From: Micromonospora sp. WMMD980
GTDB taxonomy: Bacteria > Actinomycetota > Actinomycetes > Mycobacteriales > Micromonosporaceae
NCBI RefSeq assembly: GCF_029626035.1
Contig: NZ_JARUBE010000003.1
Span: 4,030,001 to 4,094,000 of the forward strand
Direction: 5' to 3'
DNA: 64,000 bases
Within the stretch, counting starts at the first letter, position 1; each line of letters opens with the position of its first letter. Shown here piece by piece: positions 10,701 through 22,419 of the stretch. A model generated the notes under the pieces. The model saw only the letters and a list, made by a program, of their open reading frames with translations. It was not told the origin of the DNA and searched no databases. The translations under genes were made by a program, and so were the position numbers.

Positions 10701-10750
10701 GGAGGGGCCCCTTGTTAACGCATTCGGTAGAGGAAGGGCCCCTTGTTAAC
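10697..10750 (+). repeat. 52-bp GTTAAC/GGGGCCCC repeat element, copy 1
   Basis: Core 10699-10750 matches 38885-38936 at 47 of 52 positions by eye. The element is two tandem half-units, each running GTA(A/GA)GGAGGGGCCCC-TTG-TTAAC: unit 1 at 10697-10719 and unit 2 at 10727-10750. Each half-unit contains the palindrome AGGGGCCCCT or a close variant and ends in the GTTAAC palindrome. Both window copies begin at the TAA stop of the gene before them. Here the first half-unit provides AAGGAGGGG, an ideal Shine-Dalgarno, 6 bp before a TTG that opens the next gene. I recall similar elements in Micromonosporaceae genomes but could not check. Confidence 0.85.
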
Positions 10751-11932
10751 AGGTTCCGGGAGCTGTGGGCGGAGCTCGCCGACATCGGGCGGGATGCCGG
10801 CAGCGGCGGCTACCTCCGGTATGCGCTGACCGAGCCCGAGCTGCGGCTGCGGGAGTGGTTCCGCGGCCAGGCCGACGCCCGCGGAATGCCGGTCCAGCAG
10901 GACGGCAACGGCAACCTGTACGCCTGGTGGGGAGACCCCGCGACCGGGCAAGCGGTGCTCACCGGCAGCCACTTCGACTCGGTGCCGCACGGCGGCGCCT
11001 ACGACGGGCCGCTCGGCATCGTCAGCGCCCTGCTCGCCGTGGACGAGCTGCGGGCCGCCGGCGTCACCCCGGCCCGGCCGATCGTGGTGGCCGCGTTCGT
11101 CGAGGAGGAGGGCGCCCGGTTCGGCGTACCCTGCCTGGGGTCGCGGCTGCTCACCGGCGAGATCGACGTCGACCGCGCGGCCGGGCTGCGCGACCGGGCC
11201 GGGGTGAGCTTCGCCGACGCGTTGGGTGAGCGGCCGGCGGGCCCCGACCCGGCGCTGCTCGGCCGCCTCGCGGCCTTCGTGGAGCTGCACGTCGAGCAGG
11301 GCCGGGCGCTCGCCGACGGCGACGCGCCGGTCGCGGTGGCGTCCGCCATTTGGCCGCACGGCAGGTGGCGGTTCGACTTCACCGGCGAGGGCAACCACGC
11401 CGGTACGACAGGGATGGCCGACCGCCGCGACCCGATGCTCACCTACGCGTTCACCGTGCTCGCGGCGAACAAGGAGGCCCGGCTGCGCGGCGCGCACGCC
11501 ACCGTGGGCCGGGTGTCGGTCGAGCCGAACGCCACGAACGCGATCCCGTCCCGGGTCACCGGCTGGCTGGACGCGCGGGCGGCCGAGGCGGACACGCTGC
11601 ACGGCCTGGTCGAGGCGGTACGCGCCAAGGCCACCGAACGCGCCGGTCGGGACGGCACCGGGCTGACCTGCACGCAGGAGTCGGCGACCCCGCTCGTCGC
11701 GTTCGACGGCGGGCTGGCCGGTCGGCTGGCCACGCTGCTCGACGCGCCGGTGCTGCCGACCGGCGCCGGGCACGACGCCGGGGTGCTGGCGGCGCACCTG
11801 CCCACCGCGATGCTGTTCGTGCGCAACCCGACCGGGGTGTCGCACTCCCCGGCCGAGTCCGCCACCGACGCCGACTGCGCGGCCGGGGTGCTCGCCCTGG
11901 CCCGGGTGCTGGAGGAGCTGGCATGCAGGTGA
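10712..11932 (+). CDS. M20-family amidohydrolase (allantoate amidohydrolase-like)
   Basis: 406 residues. Metal-binding motifs of the M20/AllC family are visible: [18 protein letters not shown] near residue 88 (His, Asp), EEEGARFG near 131 (Glu-Glu), HVEQG near 195, and GAGHDAG near 352. These enzymes hydrolyse N-carbamoyl or ureido amides with two zinc or manganese ions. In this operon it sits where N-formylglutamate deformylase (HutG) would be expected, between hutU and hutF, so N-formyl-L-glutamate hydrolysis is a reasonable inference. The start is unusual: the only in-frame start codon is TTG at 10712, inside a repeat element; RFRELWAEL begins 13 codons later. Overlaps hutF by 10 bp. Confidence 0.85.
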   Translation: MLTHSVEEGPLVNRFRELWAELADIGRDAGSGGYLRYALTEPELRLREWFRGQADARGMPVQQDGNGNLYAWWGDPATGQAVLTGSHFDSVPHGGAYDGPLGIVSALLAVDELRAAGVTPARPIVVAAFVEEEGARFGVPCLGSRLLTGEIDVDRAAGLRDRAGVSFADALGERPAGPDPALLGRLAAFVELHVEQGRALADGDAPVAVASAIWPHGRWRFDFTGEGNHAGTTGMADRRDPMLTYAFTVLAANKEARLRGAHATVGRVSVEPNATNAIPSRVTGWLDARAAEADTLHGLVEAVRAKATERAGRDGTGLTCTQESATPLVAFDGGLAGRLATLLDAPVLPTGAGHDAGVLAAHLPTAMLFVRNPTGVSHSPAESATDADCAAGVLALARVLEELACR

Positions 11933-13275
11933 CCCGCTGGCTGGCCGAGTACGCCTGGCTGCCCGAGCAGGCCGAACCGACCCCGGACGTGCTGATCGAG
12001 GCGACGGACGGGCGGTTCACCGCCGTGACGCCGCTGACCGGCGGCGGGCCGCCGGCCGCCGGGGTGGCGGTGGACGCCGTCCGGTTGCCGGGGCTGACGC
12101 TGCCCGGCCTCGCCAACGCCCACTCGCACGCGTTCCACCGGGCGCTGCGCGGGCGCACCCACGCCGGGCGGGGCGACTTCTGGTCGTGGCGGGACCCGAT
12201 GTACGCGGTGGCCGCCCGCCTCGACCCCGACTCCTACCTGGCGCTGGCCCGGGCCGCGTACGCGGAGATGGCGCTCGCCGGGATCACCGTCGTGGGCGAG
12301 TTCCACTACCTGCACCACGGTCCCGGCGGCACCGGCTACGACGACCCGAACGCGATGTCCGCAGCGCTGGTGGAGGCCGCCGCGCACGCCGGGATCCGGC
12401 TCACCCTGCTGGACGCCGCCTACCTGACCGCCGGCGTGGACGGCGCGGAGCTGACCGGGCCGCAACGCCGGTTCGGCGACGGCGACGCGCTGCGCTGGGC
12501 GCAGCGGGTGGACGCGTTCCGCCCGGCCGACCCGCACGTGCGGCTCGGCGCGGCGATCCACTCGGTGCGCGCGGTGCCGGCCGGGCAGCTCGCCACCGTG
12601 GCCGGCTGGGCCGACCGGCACGGGCTGCCGCTGCACGTGCACCTGTCCGAGCAGCCGGCCGAGAACGACGCCTGCCGGGCCGTGCACGGCCGCTCCCCGA
12701 CCCGGCTGCTCGCCGACCACGGCGTGCTCGGCCGGCACACCACCGCCGTGCACGCCACCCATCCGACCGCCGCCGACGTGGCGCTGCTCGGCGACAGCCG
12801 TACCGGCGTCTGCCTCTGCCCGACCACGGAACGGGACCTGGCCGACGGGATCGGCCCGGCCCGGCGGCTCGCCGAGGCGGGCAGCCCGCTCAGCCTGGGC
12901 AGCGACAGCCACGCCGTGGTGGACCTGTTCGAGGAGGCCCGCGCGGTGGAGCTGGACGAGCGGCTGCGGACCCGCCGGAGGGGCCACTTCGACGCCGCCG
13001 AGCTGTTCACCGCCGCGACCGTCACCGGCCACGCCGCGCTCGGCTGGGGCGACGCCGGCCGGCTCGCCGTCGGGGACCGGGCCGACCTGGTGACGGTACG
13101 GCTGGACAGCGCCCGCACCGCGGGGGTGCCGCCGGTCGGGGTGTTCTTCGCGGCCACCACGGCCGACGTCACCCAGGTGGTGGTGGACGGCCGGACCGTG
13201 GTGGCCGACGGCCGGCACCTGACCGTCGACGTCCCCACCGAGCTGCGGGACTCGATCGCGGCGGTGCTCTCATGA
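11923..13275 (+). CDS. hutF: Formimidoylglutamate deiminase
   Basis: 450 residues of the amidohydrolase superfamily. It converts N-formimino-L-glutamate to N-formyl-L-glutamate and ammonia, the five-step Hut route. Motifs: [17 protein letters not shown] near residue 62 (the two metal-binding His), [14 protein letters not shown] near 237, AVHATHPT near 274 and [15 protein letters not shown] near 322 (catalytic Asp). The HutF signature HLSEQ and the R-rich active-site loop support HutF over a generic guanine deaminase. ATG at 11923 overlaps the preceding stop; the TGA overlaps the ATG of hutI. Together with the M20 enzyme it completes degradation to glutamate via formylglutamate. Confidence 0.92.
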   Translation: MQVTRWLAEYAWLPEQAEPTPDVLIEATDGRFTAVTPLTGGGPPAAGVAVDAVRLPGLTLPGLANAHSHAFHRALRGRTHAGRGDFWSWRDPMYAVAARLDPDSYLALARAAYAEMALAGITVVGEFHYLHHGPGGTGYDDPNAMSAALVEAAAHAGIRLTLLDAAYLTAGVDGAELTGPQRRFGDGDALRWAQRVDAFRPADPHVRLGAAIHSVRAVPAGQLATVAGWADRHGLPLHVHLSEQPAENDACRAVHGRSPTRLLADHGVLGRHTTAVHATHPTAADVALLGDSRTGVCLCPTTERDLADGIGPARRLAEAGSPLSLGSDSHAVVDLFEEARAVELDERLRTRRRGHFDAAELFTAATVTGHAALGWGDAGRLAVGDRADLVTVRLDSARTAGVPPVGVFFAATTADVTQVVVDGRTVVADGRHLTVDVPTELRDSIAAVLS

Positions 13276-14438
13276 TCGGCAGCCTGCTCGTCGACGGCAT
13301 CGGGGAGCTGGTCACCAACGACGGCCGGGGCGGCGACCCGCTGGGCGTCCGCCGCGACGCCGCCGTGCTGATCGAGGACGGCGTGGTGGCCTGGGTCGGA
13401 CCGGCCCGCTACGCGCCCGCCGCCGACCGGCGGATCGACGCCGCCGGCGCGGCGGTGCTGCCCGGCTTCGTGGACAGCCACGCCCACCTGGTCTTCGCCG
13501 GTGACCGGGCCGCCGAGTTCGCCGCCCGGATGGCCGGCGAGCCCTACACCGGCGGCGGCATCCGGACCACCGTCGGCGCCACCCGCGCCGCCTCCGACGA
13601 CGACCTGCGCGCCACCGTGGGCCGGCTGCGCGCGGAGATGCTGCGGCAGGGCACCACCACTGTCGAGATCAAGAGCGGGTACGGGCTGACCGTCGCCGAG
13701 GAGGCCCGGTCGCTGCGGATCGCCGCCGAGTTCACCGACGACACCACGTTCCTCGGCGCGCACGTGGTTCCCGCCGAGTACGCCGGCCGTCCCGACGACT
13801 ACGTGGGCCTGGTCTGCGGGCCGATGCTCGCCGCCGCCGCGCCGTACGCCCGCTGGATCGACGTGTTCTGCGAGCGCGGCGCGTTCGACGCCGACCACGC
13901 GCGGGCGATCCTCGCCTGTGGACAGGCCGCCGGGCTGGGTGTGCGGTTGCACGCCAACCAGCTCGGCCCCGGGCCGGGCGTCCGGCTCGGCGTGGAGCTG
14001 GGCGCGGCCAGCGTCGACCACTGCACCCACCTGACCGACGCCGACGTGGACGCGCTGGCCGGCTCGGAGACGGTCGCCACGCTGCTGCCCGGTGCCGAGT
14101 TCTCCACCCGGTCGCCCTACCCGGACGCCCGCCGGCTGCTCGACGCCGGCGTCACCGTGGCGCTGGCCACCGACTGCAACCCCGGCTCGTCGTACACCAC
14201 GTCGATGCCGTTCGGCGTCGCGCTCGCCGTACGCGAGATGCGGATGACCCCGGCGGAGGCGGTGTGGGCCGCGACCGCCGGCGGGGCGGCGGCGCTGCGC
14301 CGCGCCGACGTCGGCCGGCTGACCCCCGGGTCCCGCGCCGACCTGGTCGTCCTCGACGCACCGACCCACCTGCACCTGGCCTACCGGCCGGGGGTGCCAC
14401 TGATCCGCCAGGTTCTGCACAACGGAGTGCCGCGATGA
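13272..14438 (+). CDS. hutI: Imidazolonepropionase
   Basis: 388 residues, typical for HutI. It opens the ring of 4-imidazolone-5-propionate to give N-formimino-L-glutamate. Motifs: [20 protein letters not shown] near residue 62 (metal-binding HAH), the HutI-specific [14 protein letters not shown] near 96, [10 protein letters not shown] near 137, [10 protein letters not shown] near 228 and [12 protein letters not shown] near 298 (catalytic Asp). ATGA overlaps join it to hutF upstream and hutH downstream, so the four catabolic genes are translated together. Confidence 0.95.
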   Translation: MIGSLLVDGIGELVTNDGRGGDPLGVRRDAAVLIEDGVVAWVGPARYAPAADRRIDAAGAAVLPGFVDSHAHLVFAGDRAAEFAARMAGEPYTGGGIRTTVGATRAASDDDLRATVGRLRAEMLRQGTTTVEIKSGYGLTVAEEARSLRIAAEFTDDTTFLGAHVVPAEYAGRPDDYVGLVCGPMLAAAAPYARWIDVFCERGAFDADHARAILACGQAAGLGVRLHANQLGPGPGVRLGVELGAASVDHCTHLTDADVDALAGSETVATLLPGAEFSTRSPYPDARRLLDAGVTVALATDCNPGSSYTTSMPFGVALAVREMRMTPAEAVWAATAGGAAALRRADVGRLTPGSRADLVVLDAPTHLHLAYRPGVPLIRQVLHNGVPR

Positions 14439-15973
14439 CCACCGTCACCATCCTGTCCACCGGGGTCACCCCCGCCGACGTGCTCGCGGTCGCCCGCGGC
14501 ACCGCCAAGGTCGTGCTCGACCCGACCGCCACCGGGGCCATGGCGACCAGCCGGTCCATCGTGGACGGCATCGAGGCCGCCGGCCGCCCGGTCTACGGCG
14601 TCTCCACCGGCTTCGGGGCGCTGGCCAACACGTTCGTCGCACCCGAACGGCGGGCCGAGTTGCAGCACGCGCTGATCCGCTCACACGCGGCCGGGGTGGG
14701 CGCGCCGATGCCCCGCGAGGTGGTGCGGGCCATGATGCTGCTGCGGGTCCGCTCGCTCGCGCTCGGCCGCTCCGGCGTCCGCCCGCTCGTCGCCGAGGCG
14801 CTGGTCGACCTGCTCAACCACGAGATCACCCCGTGGGTGCCGGAGCACGGCTCACTCGGCGCCTCCGGTGACCTGGCGCCGCTGGCGCACTGCGCGCTCG
14901 CGCTGCTCGGCGAGGGCTGGGTGCTCGGCCCGGCCGGCGACCGGATCCCCGCCGCCGACGCGCTGCGCCGGGTCGGGCTGAGCCCGATCGAGCTGGCCGC
15001 CAAGGAGGGGCTGGCGCTGATCAACGGCACCGACGGCATGCTCGGCATGCTGCTGCTCGCGGTGGCGGACGCCCGGCACCTGTTCGCCATGGCCGACGTC
15101 ACCGCCGCGCTGGCCATCGAGGCGATGCTCGGCTCGGAGCGGCCGTTCCTGCCCGAACTGCACGCCATCCGCCCACACCCCGGCCAGGCCGCCTCGGCCG
15201 CCAACATCCACCGGCTGCTCCAGCGCTCGGCGGTGATGGACTCGCACCGCGACGACCTGGCGCACGCGGTGCAGGACGCGTACTCGATGCGCTGCGCCCC
15301 GCAGGTGGCCGGCGCGGCCCGGGACACGCTCGACTTCGTCGAGGTGGTGGCCGGCCGGGAGCTGCTGTCCGTGGTGGACAACCCGGTGGTGCTGCCGGAC
15401 GGCCGGGTCGAGTCGACCGGCAACTTCCACGGCGCGCCGCTCGGCTTCGCCGCCGACTACCTGGCCATCGCCGCCGCCGAGGTGGGCGCGATCGCGGAAC
15501 GCCGGGTGGACCGGCTGCTCGACGTCACCCGCAACCGGGACCTGCCGGCGTTCCTCTCCCCCGACGCCGGGGTCAACTCCGGGCTGATGATCGCCCAGTA
15601 CACCGCCGCCGGCATCGTCGCGGAGAACCGCCGGCTGGCCGCGCCCGCCTCGGTCGACTCGCTGCCCACCAGCGGCATGCAGGAGGACCACGTCTCGATG
15701 GGCTGGTCGGCCACCAAGAAGCTGCGCACCGTGCTGGACAACCTGACCAGCCTGCTCGCGGTGGAGCTGCTGGCCGCGGTACGCGGGCTCCAGCTCCGCG
15801 CGCCGCTGGAGCCGTCCCCGGCGGGCCGGGCGGCGCTCGACGCGCTCGGCGCGACGATCGGCGAGCCGGGGCCGGACGTGTTCCTCGCCCCGCTGATGGA
15901 CGCGGCGCGCGCCGTCGTCGGCGGCCCCGAGCTGCGGGCCGCGATCGAGCGGGAGATCGGGCCGCTGGGCTGA
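14435..15973 (+). CDS. hutH: Histidine ammonia-lyase
   Basis: 512 residues, as expected. It removes ammonia from L-histidine to give trans-urocanate. The [14 protein letters not shown] motif near residue 142 contains the Ala-Ser-Gly that cyclises into the MIO electrophile. Other family stretches are [12 protein letters not shown] near 51, [13 protein letters not shown] near 192, [12 protein letters not shown] near 280 and [13 protein letters not shown] near 410. It is the last gene of the hut operon although it catalyses the first step. Its stop lies 2 bp from the end of convergent rdgB, with no space for a conventional terminator. Confidence 0.96.
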   Translation: MTTVTILSTGVTPADVLAVARGTAKVVLDPTATGAMATSRSIVDGIEAAGRPVYGVSTGFGALANTFVAPERRAELQHALIRSHAAGVGAPMPREVVRAMMLLRVRSLALGRSGVRPLVAEALVDLLNHEITPWVPEHGSLGASGDLAPLAHCALALLGEGWVLGPAGDRIPAADALRRVGLSPIELAAKEGLALINGTDGMLGMLLLAVADARHLFAMADVTAALAIEAMLGSERPFLPELHAIRPHPGQAASAANIHRLLQRSAVMDSHRDDLAHAVQDAYSMRCAPQVAGAARDTLDFVEVVAGRELLSVVDNPVVLPDGRVESTGNFHGAPLGFAADYLAIAAAEVGAIAERRVDRLLDVTRNRDLPAFLSPDAGVNSGLMIAQYTAAGIVAENRRLAAPASVDSLPTSGMQEDHVSMGWSATKKLRTVLDNLTSLLAVELLAAVRGLQLRAPLEPSPAGRAALDALGATIGEPGPDVFLAPLMDAARAVVGGPELRAAIEREIGPLG

Positions 15974-15975
15974 CC

Positions 15976-16599
15976 TCAGGCGGCGGGCGGGAGCACCTTC
16001 GCGACCAGCTTGGCCAGCTCCCGCAGCGCCTTGCCGCGGTGGCTGACCGCGTCCTTCTCCGCCGGCGTCAGCTCGGCGTTGGTGCGCTCCTGCCCGTCGC
16101 CCAGGAAGATCGGGTCGTAGCCGAAGCCGCCCTCGCCGCGCGGCGCGCGCAGCAGCCGGCCCGGCTGCCGGCCGTCGACCAGGTGCTCCTTGCCGCCGGG
16201 CAGCACCAACGCCACGGTGCAGACGAAGGCCGCGCCACGGTGCTCGTCCGGCACGTCGCCGACCTGGTCCAGCAGGAGCTGGAGGTTGGCCCGGTCGTCG
16301 CCGTGCCGGCCGGACCAGCGGGCGCTGAACACGCCGGGCATGCCGTTGAGCGCGTCCACCGCGATGCCGGAGTCGTCGGCGACGGTCGGCAGGCCGGTGC
16401 GCCGGCAGCCCTCCCGCGCCTTGATCAGCGCGTTCTCGCCGAACGTCAGGCCGGTCTCCGGCAGCTCCGGATATTCCTCGACGTCGTTCAGGCCGAGCAG
16501 GGCGACCCGGTGGGCGCCGAGCGCGCCGTCCAGGATCCGCTGCAACTCGACGAGCTTCTTGCGGTTACGGGTGGCCAGGAGCACCTTGTTGTCGGTCAC
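15976..16599 (-). CDS. rdgB: dITP/XTP pyrophosphatase (RdgB/HAM1)
   Basis: 207 residues. It hydrolyses non-canonical purine triphosphates (dITP, XTP) to monophosphates and keeps them out of DNA. The substrate motif [13 protein letters not shown] is at the N-terminus, [22 protein letters not shown] lies near residue 77 and [11 protein letters not shown] near 153. The GTG start at 16599 overlaps the stop of rph (GTGA), the standard rph-rdgB pair of actinobacteria. In Mycobacterium tuberculosis the equivalents are Rv1340 and Rv1341. Confidence 0.95.
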   Translation of the reverse strand: MTDNKVLLATRNRKKLVELQRILDGALGAHRVALLGLNDVEEYPELPETGLTFGENALIKAREGCRRTGLPTVADDSGIAVDALNGMPGVFSARWSGRHGDDRANLQLLLDQVGDVPDEHRGAAFVCTVALVLPGGKEHLVDGRQPGRLLRAPRGEGGFGYDPIFLGDGQERTNAELTPAEKDAVSHRGKALRELAKLVAKVLPPAA

Positions 16600-17324
16600 A
16601 GGTCAAGCGCCTTCCGCTGCGCGTCGGCCAGGTCCAGGCAGCCCGCCACGCCCAGGTCGAGCAGGGCGTCGAGCTGGTCGCGGGCGAAGACGCCGGCCTC
16701 GCCGGTGCCCTGCACCTCGACGAAGTCGCCGGTGCCGGTGCAGACCACGTTCATGTCCACCTCGGCGGTCACGTCCTCGGTGTAGCACAGGTCGAGCATC
16801 GGCTCGCCGCCGATCACGCCGACGCTGACCGCGGCCACCGACCGGTGCATCACCTTCTCCACCCTGCCGGTGAGCGACTTGCGCCCGGCCAGCCAGGTGA
16901 CCGCGTCGTAGAGGGCGACGTACGCGCCGGTGATGGCCGCGGTGCGGGTGCCGCCGTCGGCCTGGAGCACGTCACAGTCGAGCACGATCGAGTTCTCGCC
17001 GAGCGCCTTCAGGTCGACGCAGGCGCGCAGGCTACGCCCGATCAGCCGGGAGATCTCGTGCGTCCGGCCACCGACCTTGCCGCGCACGCTCTCCCGGTCG
17101 GAACGGGTGTTGGTGGCCCGGGGCAGCATCGCGTATTCCGCGGTCACCCAGCCCAGGCCGGAGCCCTTGCGCCAGCGGGGCACCCCCTCGGTCACGCTGG
17201 CCGTGCAGAGCACCCGGGTCGCGCCGAACTCGACGAGCACCGAGCCCTCCGGGTGGGTGCTCCAGCCCCGGGTCAGGGTCACCGGTCGGAGTTGGTCGGG
17301 CCGCCGCCCGTCAGGTCGCGCCAT
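16596..17324 (-). CDS. rph: Ribonuclease PH
   Basis: 242 residues. A phosphorolytic 3'-5' exoribonuclease that trims tRNA 3' ends. Starts [17 protein letters not shown] as usual, with [15 protein letters not shown] near residue 34, [20 protein letters not shown] near 71 (split here by the catalytic R-rich loop), [20 protein letters not shown] near 113 and [17 protein letters not shown] near 178. The aspartates of the PH core are present. Its 3' end overlaps rdgB. Confidence 0.96.
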   Translation of the reverse strand: MARPDGRRPDQLRPVTLTRGWSTHPEGSVLVEFGATRVLCTASVTEGVPRWRKGSGLGWVTAEYAMLPRATNTRSDRESVRGKVGGRTHEISRLIGRSLRACVDLKALGENSIVLDCDVLQADGGTRTAAITGAYVALYDAVTWLAGRKSLTGRVEKVMHRSVAAVSVGVIGGEPMLDLCYTEDVTAEVDMNVVCTGTGDFVEVQGTGEAGVFARDQLDALLDLGVAGCLDLADAQRKALDL

Positions 17325-17396
17325 GCCTGCACCCTATGCGGTGCGCCGATCGCGCCGCCTGCCGGTGCCCGCCGGCCGCTCCCGGGACGCCACCGG

Positions 17397-18548
17397 TCAG
17401 TGGAAGGACGGCGCCCCGCGGTCGACGCCGTGCACGCGCAGGAAGCCGGCGACGGCGGCCGGCCAGCCGAACTCCTCGGCCCGGGCCCGGGCCGCCGCCC
17501 GGCGATCCGGCTCCGCCCGGTCCAGCAGCCGGCGCACCGCGTCCGCGAACGCGGCCGGAGTGCCGTAGGCGGCGAGGCCGCCCGCGCCCACCACCTCCGG
17601 AAGCGCGCTCGACGCGTTCGCCACCACCGGCGTGCCGCAGGCCAGCGCCTCCAGGCCGGCCAGGCCGAACGTCTCCACCGGCCCGGGCGCCACCACCACG
17701 TCCGCGGTGGCGAGCAACGCGGCCACCGCCGACCGGTCCGGCAGGAAACCGGTGAAGTGCACCGGCAGGCCCGCCGCCCGCCGGGCCAGCGCCGGCCGCA
17801 GCGGCCCGTCGCCGGCCAGCACCAGGACCGCCGGTACGCCCGCGCGACGCAGCCGGGCCAGCGCGGCCACCGCCAACTCGGGACGCTTCTCCACCGACAG
17901 GCGGGCGCAGTGCACCAGCAGCACCTCGGTGTGGTCGGCGTAGCGCTCGCGGAGCATCGGGTCGGCCCGGCGGGGATGGAAGGTGTCCAGGTCGACGCCG
18001 AGCGGCACCAGTTCCACCGGCGGCCCGTCCAGCCTGCCGAACTCCTCGGCCGCCCAGCGGGTGGTGCAGACGATCCGGTCGTGCCACCGCGCCGTCTCCC
18101 GGTTGAGCCGGTCGGCGGAGCGACGGGCCAGCGCCGCCGGCATCCCCCACTGGCCGAGCAGGCCGGTCAGGCTCTCGTGCGAGACCATCGCCGAGCGCAC
18201 GCCGCGCTCCCGCGCCCACCGGCCGGTCCAGCGCAACGTGCTCCGGTCGGAAACCTCGATCCGGTCGGGCGCCAACTCCGCCAGGAAACTTGCCAACCGG
18301 CGCCGGTCGGTCAGCACCCGGTAGCCTCCGGTCCCGGGCAGTTCCGGGCCGGGCAGGGTGATCTCCCGGCCCCACGGGCGCTCGGTGTCCCGGTGACGCT
18401 CGCCGGGGATCACCAGCACCGGCTCGTGGCCGGCGGCCCGGTAACCGGCGCCCAACTGGCGCAACGCGGTCCGCAGCCCGCCGGAGCGCCCGGTGACGAA
18501 GTTGGCCAGCCGGACGATGCGCACCGGCCGGGCGCCGGCCGCCGTCAT
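17397..18548 (-). CDS. Glycosyltransferase family 4 protein (MgtA/PimB-like)
   Basis: 383 residues with a complete GT-B architecture. N-terminal acceptor domain: VRIVRLANFVTGRSGGLRTA with the glycine-rich loop; C-terminal donor domain: VHCARLSVEKRPELAVAAL near residue 211 (R and K that contact the donor phosphates) and APGPVETFGLAGLEALACG near 287 (EX7E). Likely a mannosyl- or glucosyltransferase acting on a lipid-linked acceptor. The ATG at 18548 overlaps the stop of the next gene upstream, another GT4 gene that is truncated. Neither has a counterpart in the mycobacterial version of this neighbourhood, so they look inserted between rph and the MBL-fold gene. Confidence 0.88.
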   Translation of the reverse strand: MTAAGARPVRIVRLANFVTGRSGGLRTALRQLGAGYRAAGHEPVLVIPGERHRDTERPWGREITLPGPELPGTGGYRVLTDRRRLASFLAELAPDRIEVSDRSTLRWTGRWARERGVRSAMVSHESLTGLLGQWGMPAALARRSADRLNRETARWHDRIVCTTRWAAEEFGRLDGPPVELVPLGVDLDTFHPRRADPMLRERYADHTEVLLVHCARLSVEKRPELAVAALARLRRAGVPAVLVLAGDGPLRPALARRAAGLPVHFTGFLPDRSAVAALLATADVVVAPGPVETFGLAGLEALACGTPVVANASSALPEVVGAGGLAAYGTPAAFADAVRRLLDRAEPDRRAAARARAEEFGWPAAVAGFLRVHGVDRGAPSFH

Positions 18549-19421
18549 GCCGACGCGAGCCGGCCGGCGGCCGGGCTGCCCGACCGTGCGGCCCGGTAGT
18601 GCCCGACCAACTCGTCGCCGACGGCGTCCCAGCTACGCCGCGCCACCGCGGCCCGGGCGGCCGTGCCGTAGCGGGCCCGCCGCGACGGGTCGGCGGCCAG
18701 GTCGGCCACCGCGGCGGCGAGCGCCTCCGAATCCCCCGGCGGCACCAGCAGCCCGGTCACCCCGGGGTCGACCAGGTCCACCGGGCCACCGCTGGCCGGC
18801 GCCACCACCGGCACGCCGCTCGCCGCCGCCTCCTGAAGCGTCTGCCCGAACGTCTCGTGCGGTCCGGTGTGGACGAACACGTCCAGGCTGGCGTAGAGCG
18901 CGGCCAGGTCGTCGCCGCCCCGCACGCCGAGGAACCGCGCCGCCGGCAGGGCCCGTTCGAGCTGCCGGCGGGCCGGCCCGTCACCGACCACCACCACCCG
19001 CACGCCCGGCCGCCTCCCCCCACCCCACCCGGTACGCCCGGGCGTACGCGGCCACGTCGGTCTGATAGACCGCGACGGCGGGCAGGTCGTGCCGGGCGGC
19101 CACCGACGCCCCCGCCGCGCCCAGCACGAACGGGCTGGCCAGGTGGACCACGTCCGGCCGGTGCCCGAGCAACGCCGAGGTGAGCCCGGCACTCGGCACC
19201 CCGAGCCGGAATCCCTGGTAGCGGGGCAACGGCAGGCTCGGCACCCGCACCACCGGGTAGGGCTGATGGTCGACGTGACCGCGCCGCCCGCCGGCCGGGG
19301 CCGGCGCGACGACCAGGGGCTCGTGTCCCCGGGCGACCAGGTGCTCGGCGGCCCGGACGACGGAGTGCGCCACGCCGTTCACGTCCGGCGGGAACGACTC
19401 GGTGACGATGGCGATCCGCAT
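18545..19421 (-). pseudogene. Truncated and frameshifted GT4 glycosyltransferase
   Basis: Two pieces in different frames make up a damaged GT-B enzyme. Piece 1 starts at ATG 19421 (MRIAIVTESFPPDVNGVAHS) and reads about 135 residues to YARAYRVGWG near 19017. Piece 2 resumes in another frame at VRVVVVGDGPARRQLERAL near 19000 and reads about 150 residues through HETFGQTLQEAAASG (EX7E) to the stop at 18545. Relatives are about 375-390 residues, so 90-100 residues are missing, including the linker and the GR-x-x-x-EK donor-phosphate loop. The break is a deletion that also shifted the frame. The remaining coding style is otherwise normal, so the loss looks recent. Confidence 0.8.
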
Positions 19422-19513
19422 GGCCCGAGGGTGCGGGCCGCACGGATGCGGCAGGCGACCGTGCGCTGACCGGCCGGCGAACTCTGCGGCAACGCGCCGC
19501 GCCGCCGGGTCGT

Positions 19514-20260
19514 TCAGACGTCGTAGCCGGCGCCGGCGCGGACCACCTCGATCGGCCCGGCGTACGCGGCGGCCGCCGACTCCACGGTGTGCGACTCGCT
19601 GCCCCACGCGGGGACGAGGTGGGTGAGCAGCAGCCGGCCCACGCCCGCCTTGGTGGCCGCCTCGCCGGCTTCCCGGCCGGTGAGGTGCAGATCCGGCGGA
19701 TTGTCCACGCCGTCCAGGTAGCTGGCCTCGCAGAGGAACACGTCGGCGTCCTGGGCCAGGCGCAGCAGCGCCTCGCAGGGTGCCGTGTCGGCGGAGTAGC
19801 AGAGCACCCGGCCACCGTGCTCCAGCCGCACGCCGTACGTCTCCACCGGGTGGTTCATCCGATCGACGGTGATGGTGAACGGGCCGATCGGGAACGTGCC
19901 CGGCTGGAGTCCGTAGAACTGGTAGACGTCCTCGACCGTGGCGCCCTCCTGCCCGTACGCGGCGGCGAGCCGGTCCGGCGCCCCGGAGGGCGCATACATC
20001 GGCAGGGGCGGATAGGGGCCGTCCGGGGCGTACCGGCGCACCACCACGTAGTTGACCGCGTCGAACATGTGGTCGCAGTGCAGGTGGGTGAGGAGGATGG
20101 CGTCGGGGGCGTGCAGCCCGGCGTAGCGCTGGAGCGTGGAGAGCGAACCCGCCCCGAAGTCGATCAGGAGGCGAAACCCGTCGGCTTCCACCAGATAGGC
20201 GGAGCACGGGGACTCGGGGCCCGGGAAGCTGCCCGCGCAGCCGAGGACGGTCAATCGCAT
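19514..20260 (-). CDS. MBL-fold metallo-hydrolase (Rv1339-like)
   Basis: 248 residues. Metallo-beta-lactamase fold with LLIDFGAGSLSTLQRY near residue 32, the metal motif LTHLHCDHMFD near 58 (HxHxDH variant HLHCDH), YSADTAPCEAL near 154 and CEASYLDG near 177. It corresponds in position and sequence style to Mycobacterium tuberculosis Rv1339, which has been reported as an atypical cAMP phosphodiesterase; it could alternatively be an RNase Z-like hydrolase. ATG at 20260. Upstream 225 bp to the cysM stop contain no gene; GTTGTCACC lies at about 20393 but I cannot define a promoter with confidence. Confidence 0.88.
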   Translation of the reverse strand: MRLTVLGCAGSFPGPESPCSAYLVEADGFRLLIDFGAGSLSTLQRYAGLHAPDAILLTHLHCDHMFDAVNYVVVRRYAPDGPYPPLPMYAPSGAPDRLAAAYGQEGATVEDVYQFYGLQPGTFPIGPFTITVDRMNHPVETYGVRLEHGGRVLCYSADTAPCEALLRLAQDADVFLCEASYLDGVDNPPDLHLTGREAGEAATKAGVGRLLLTHLVPAWGSESHTVESAAAAYAGPIEVVRAGAGYDV

Positions 20261-20485
20261 CCGGTTGCCTCGATCTCACACTGGGTAGTCGACGCATCGG
20301 CAGCCGCCCCGCCGTTGATCTCCACCGACGCGCTCGCCACGCTGCGCAGCCTACGCGGCGGCCCGGTCGGGCAAGAATCATCTACCGGAAGTTGTCACCA
20401 ACGTGACACCCATACACGTCCGGATCCGCGACAACACGGCGATCCGGCCGGCGGGTGTCCCCACCGACCGGACCACCGCGGGCCG

Positions 20486-21806
<1,321 letters not shown>

Positions 21807-21875
21807 GGTGTCTCGTGCTCCTCGTTCAGGATCGTGCCGGGTGACGGGAAGGAAAGGTGCGCCGGTGCGCTGGGG

Positions 21876-22364
21876 TCAGCGGCCGGAACACTCGTAGTCG
21901 ACCGTCGCCGGGCTCTGCCCGAACATGTAGGACTGGACGGCGTTCGGATCCACGGCGGCGTCCACGATCTCGACCGGCTCCTCGGCCACGACGCCGTCGA
22001 CGATCCGGAAGGACCGGATCTCCTCGGTGTCCGGCTCGCGGGTCGAGACGAGCAGGTAGTGCGCACCCGGCTCGCCGGCGAAGGAGACGTCCGTGCGGGA
22101 CGGGTAGGCCTCCGTCGCGGTGTGCGAGTGGTAGATGACGACCGGTTCCTCGTCGCGGTCGTCCATCTCGCGCCACACCCGCAACTGCTCCATCGAGTCG
22201 AACTCGTAGAACGTCATCGAACGGGCGGCGTTGTCCATCGGGATGTGCCGGGTGGGGGAGTCGCTGCCGGCGGGGCCGGCGACCACGCCGCACGCCTCGT
22301 CCGGGTGGTCCCGACGCGCGTGGGCGACGATCGCGTCGATGATCGACCGGTCGATGCTCAGCAC
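21876..22364 (-). CDS. mec: JAMM/MPN+ metallohydrolase Mec (CysO-cysteine peptidase)
   Basis: 162 residues. The JAMM zinc motif is intact: Glu in the N-terminal strand (HPDEACGVV near residue 20) and HSHTATEAYPSRTD near 80-93 (H-x-H-x7-S-x2-D). The mycobacterial homologue Rv1334 releases cysteine from the CysO-cysteine adduct. Because the CysO here has a tail after Gly-Gly, this enzyme may also mature it. The gene lies 69 bp upstream of cysO in the same direction and downstream of the DUF2017 and clpS genes. Confidence 0.92.
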   Translation of the reverse strand: MLSIDRSIIDAIVAHARRDHPDEACGVVAGPAGSDSPTRHIPMDNAARSMTFYEFDSMEQLRVWREMDDRDEEPVVIYHSHTATEAYPSRTDVSFAGEPGAHYLLVSTREPDTEEIRSFRIVDGVVAEEPVEIVDAAVDPNAVQSYMFGQSPATVDYECSGR

Positions 22365-22419
22365 GCCGACCAGCCTAGCGCCTGGCCGTCCCGGGCGGCG
22401 AGGTGGCGACCGTCACCAC

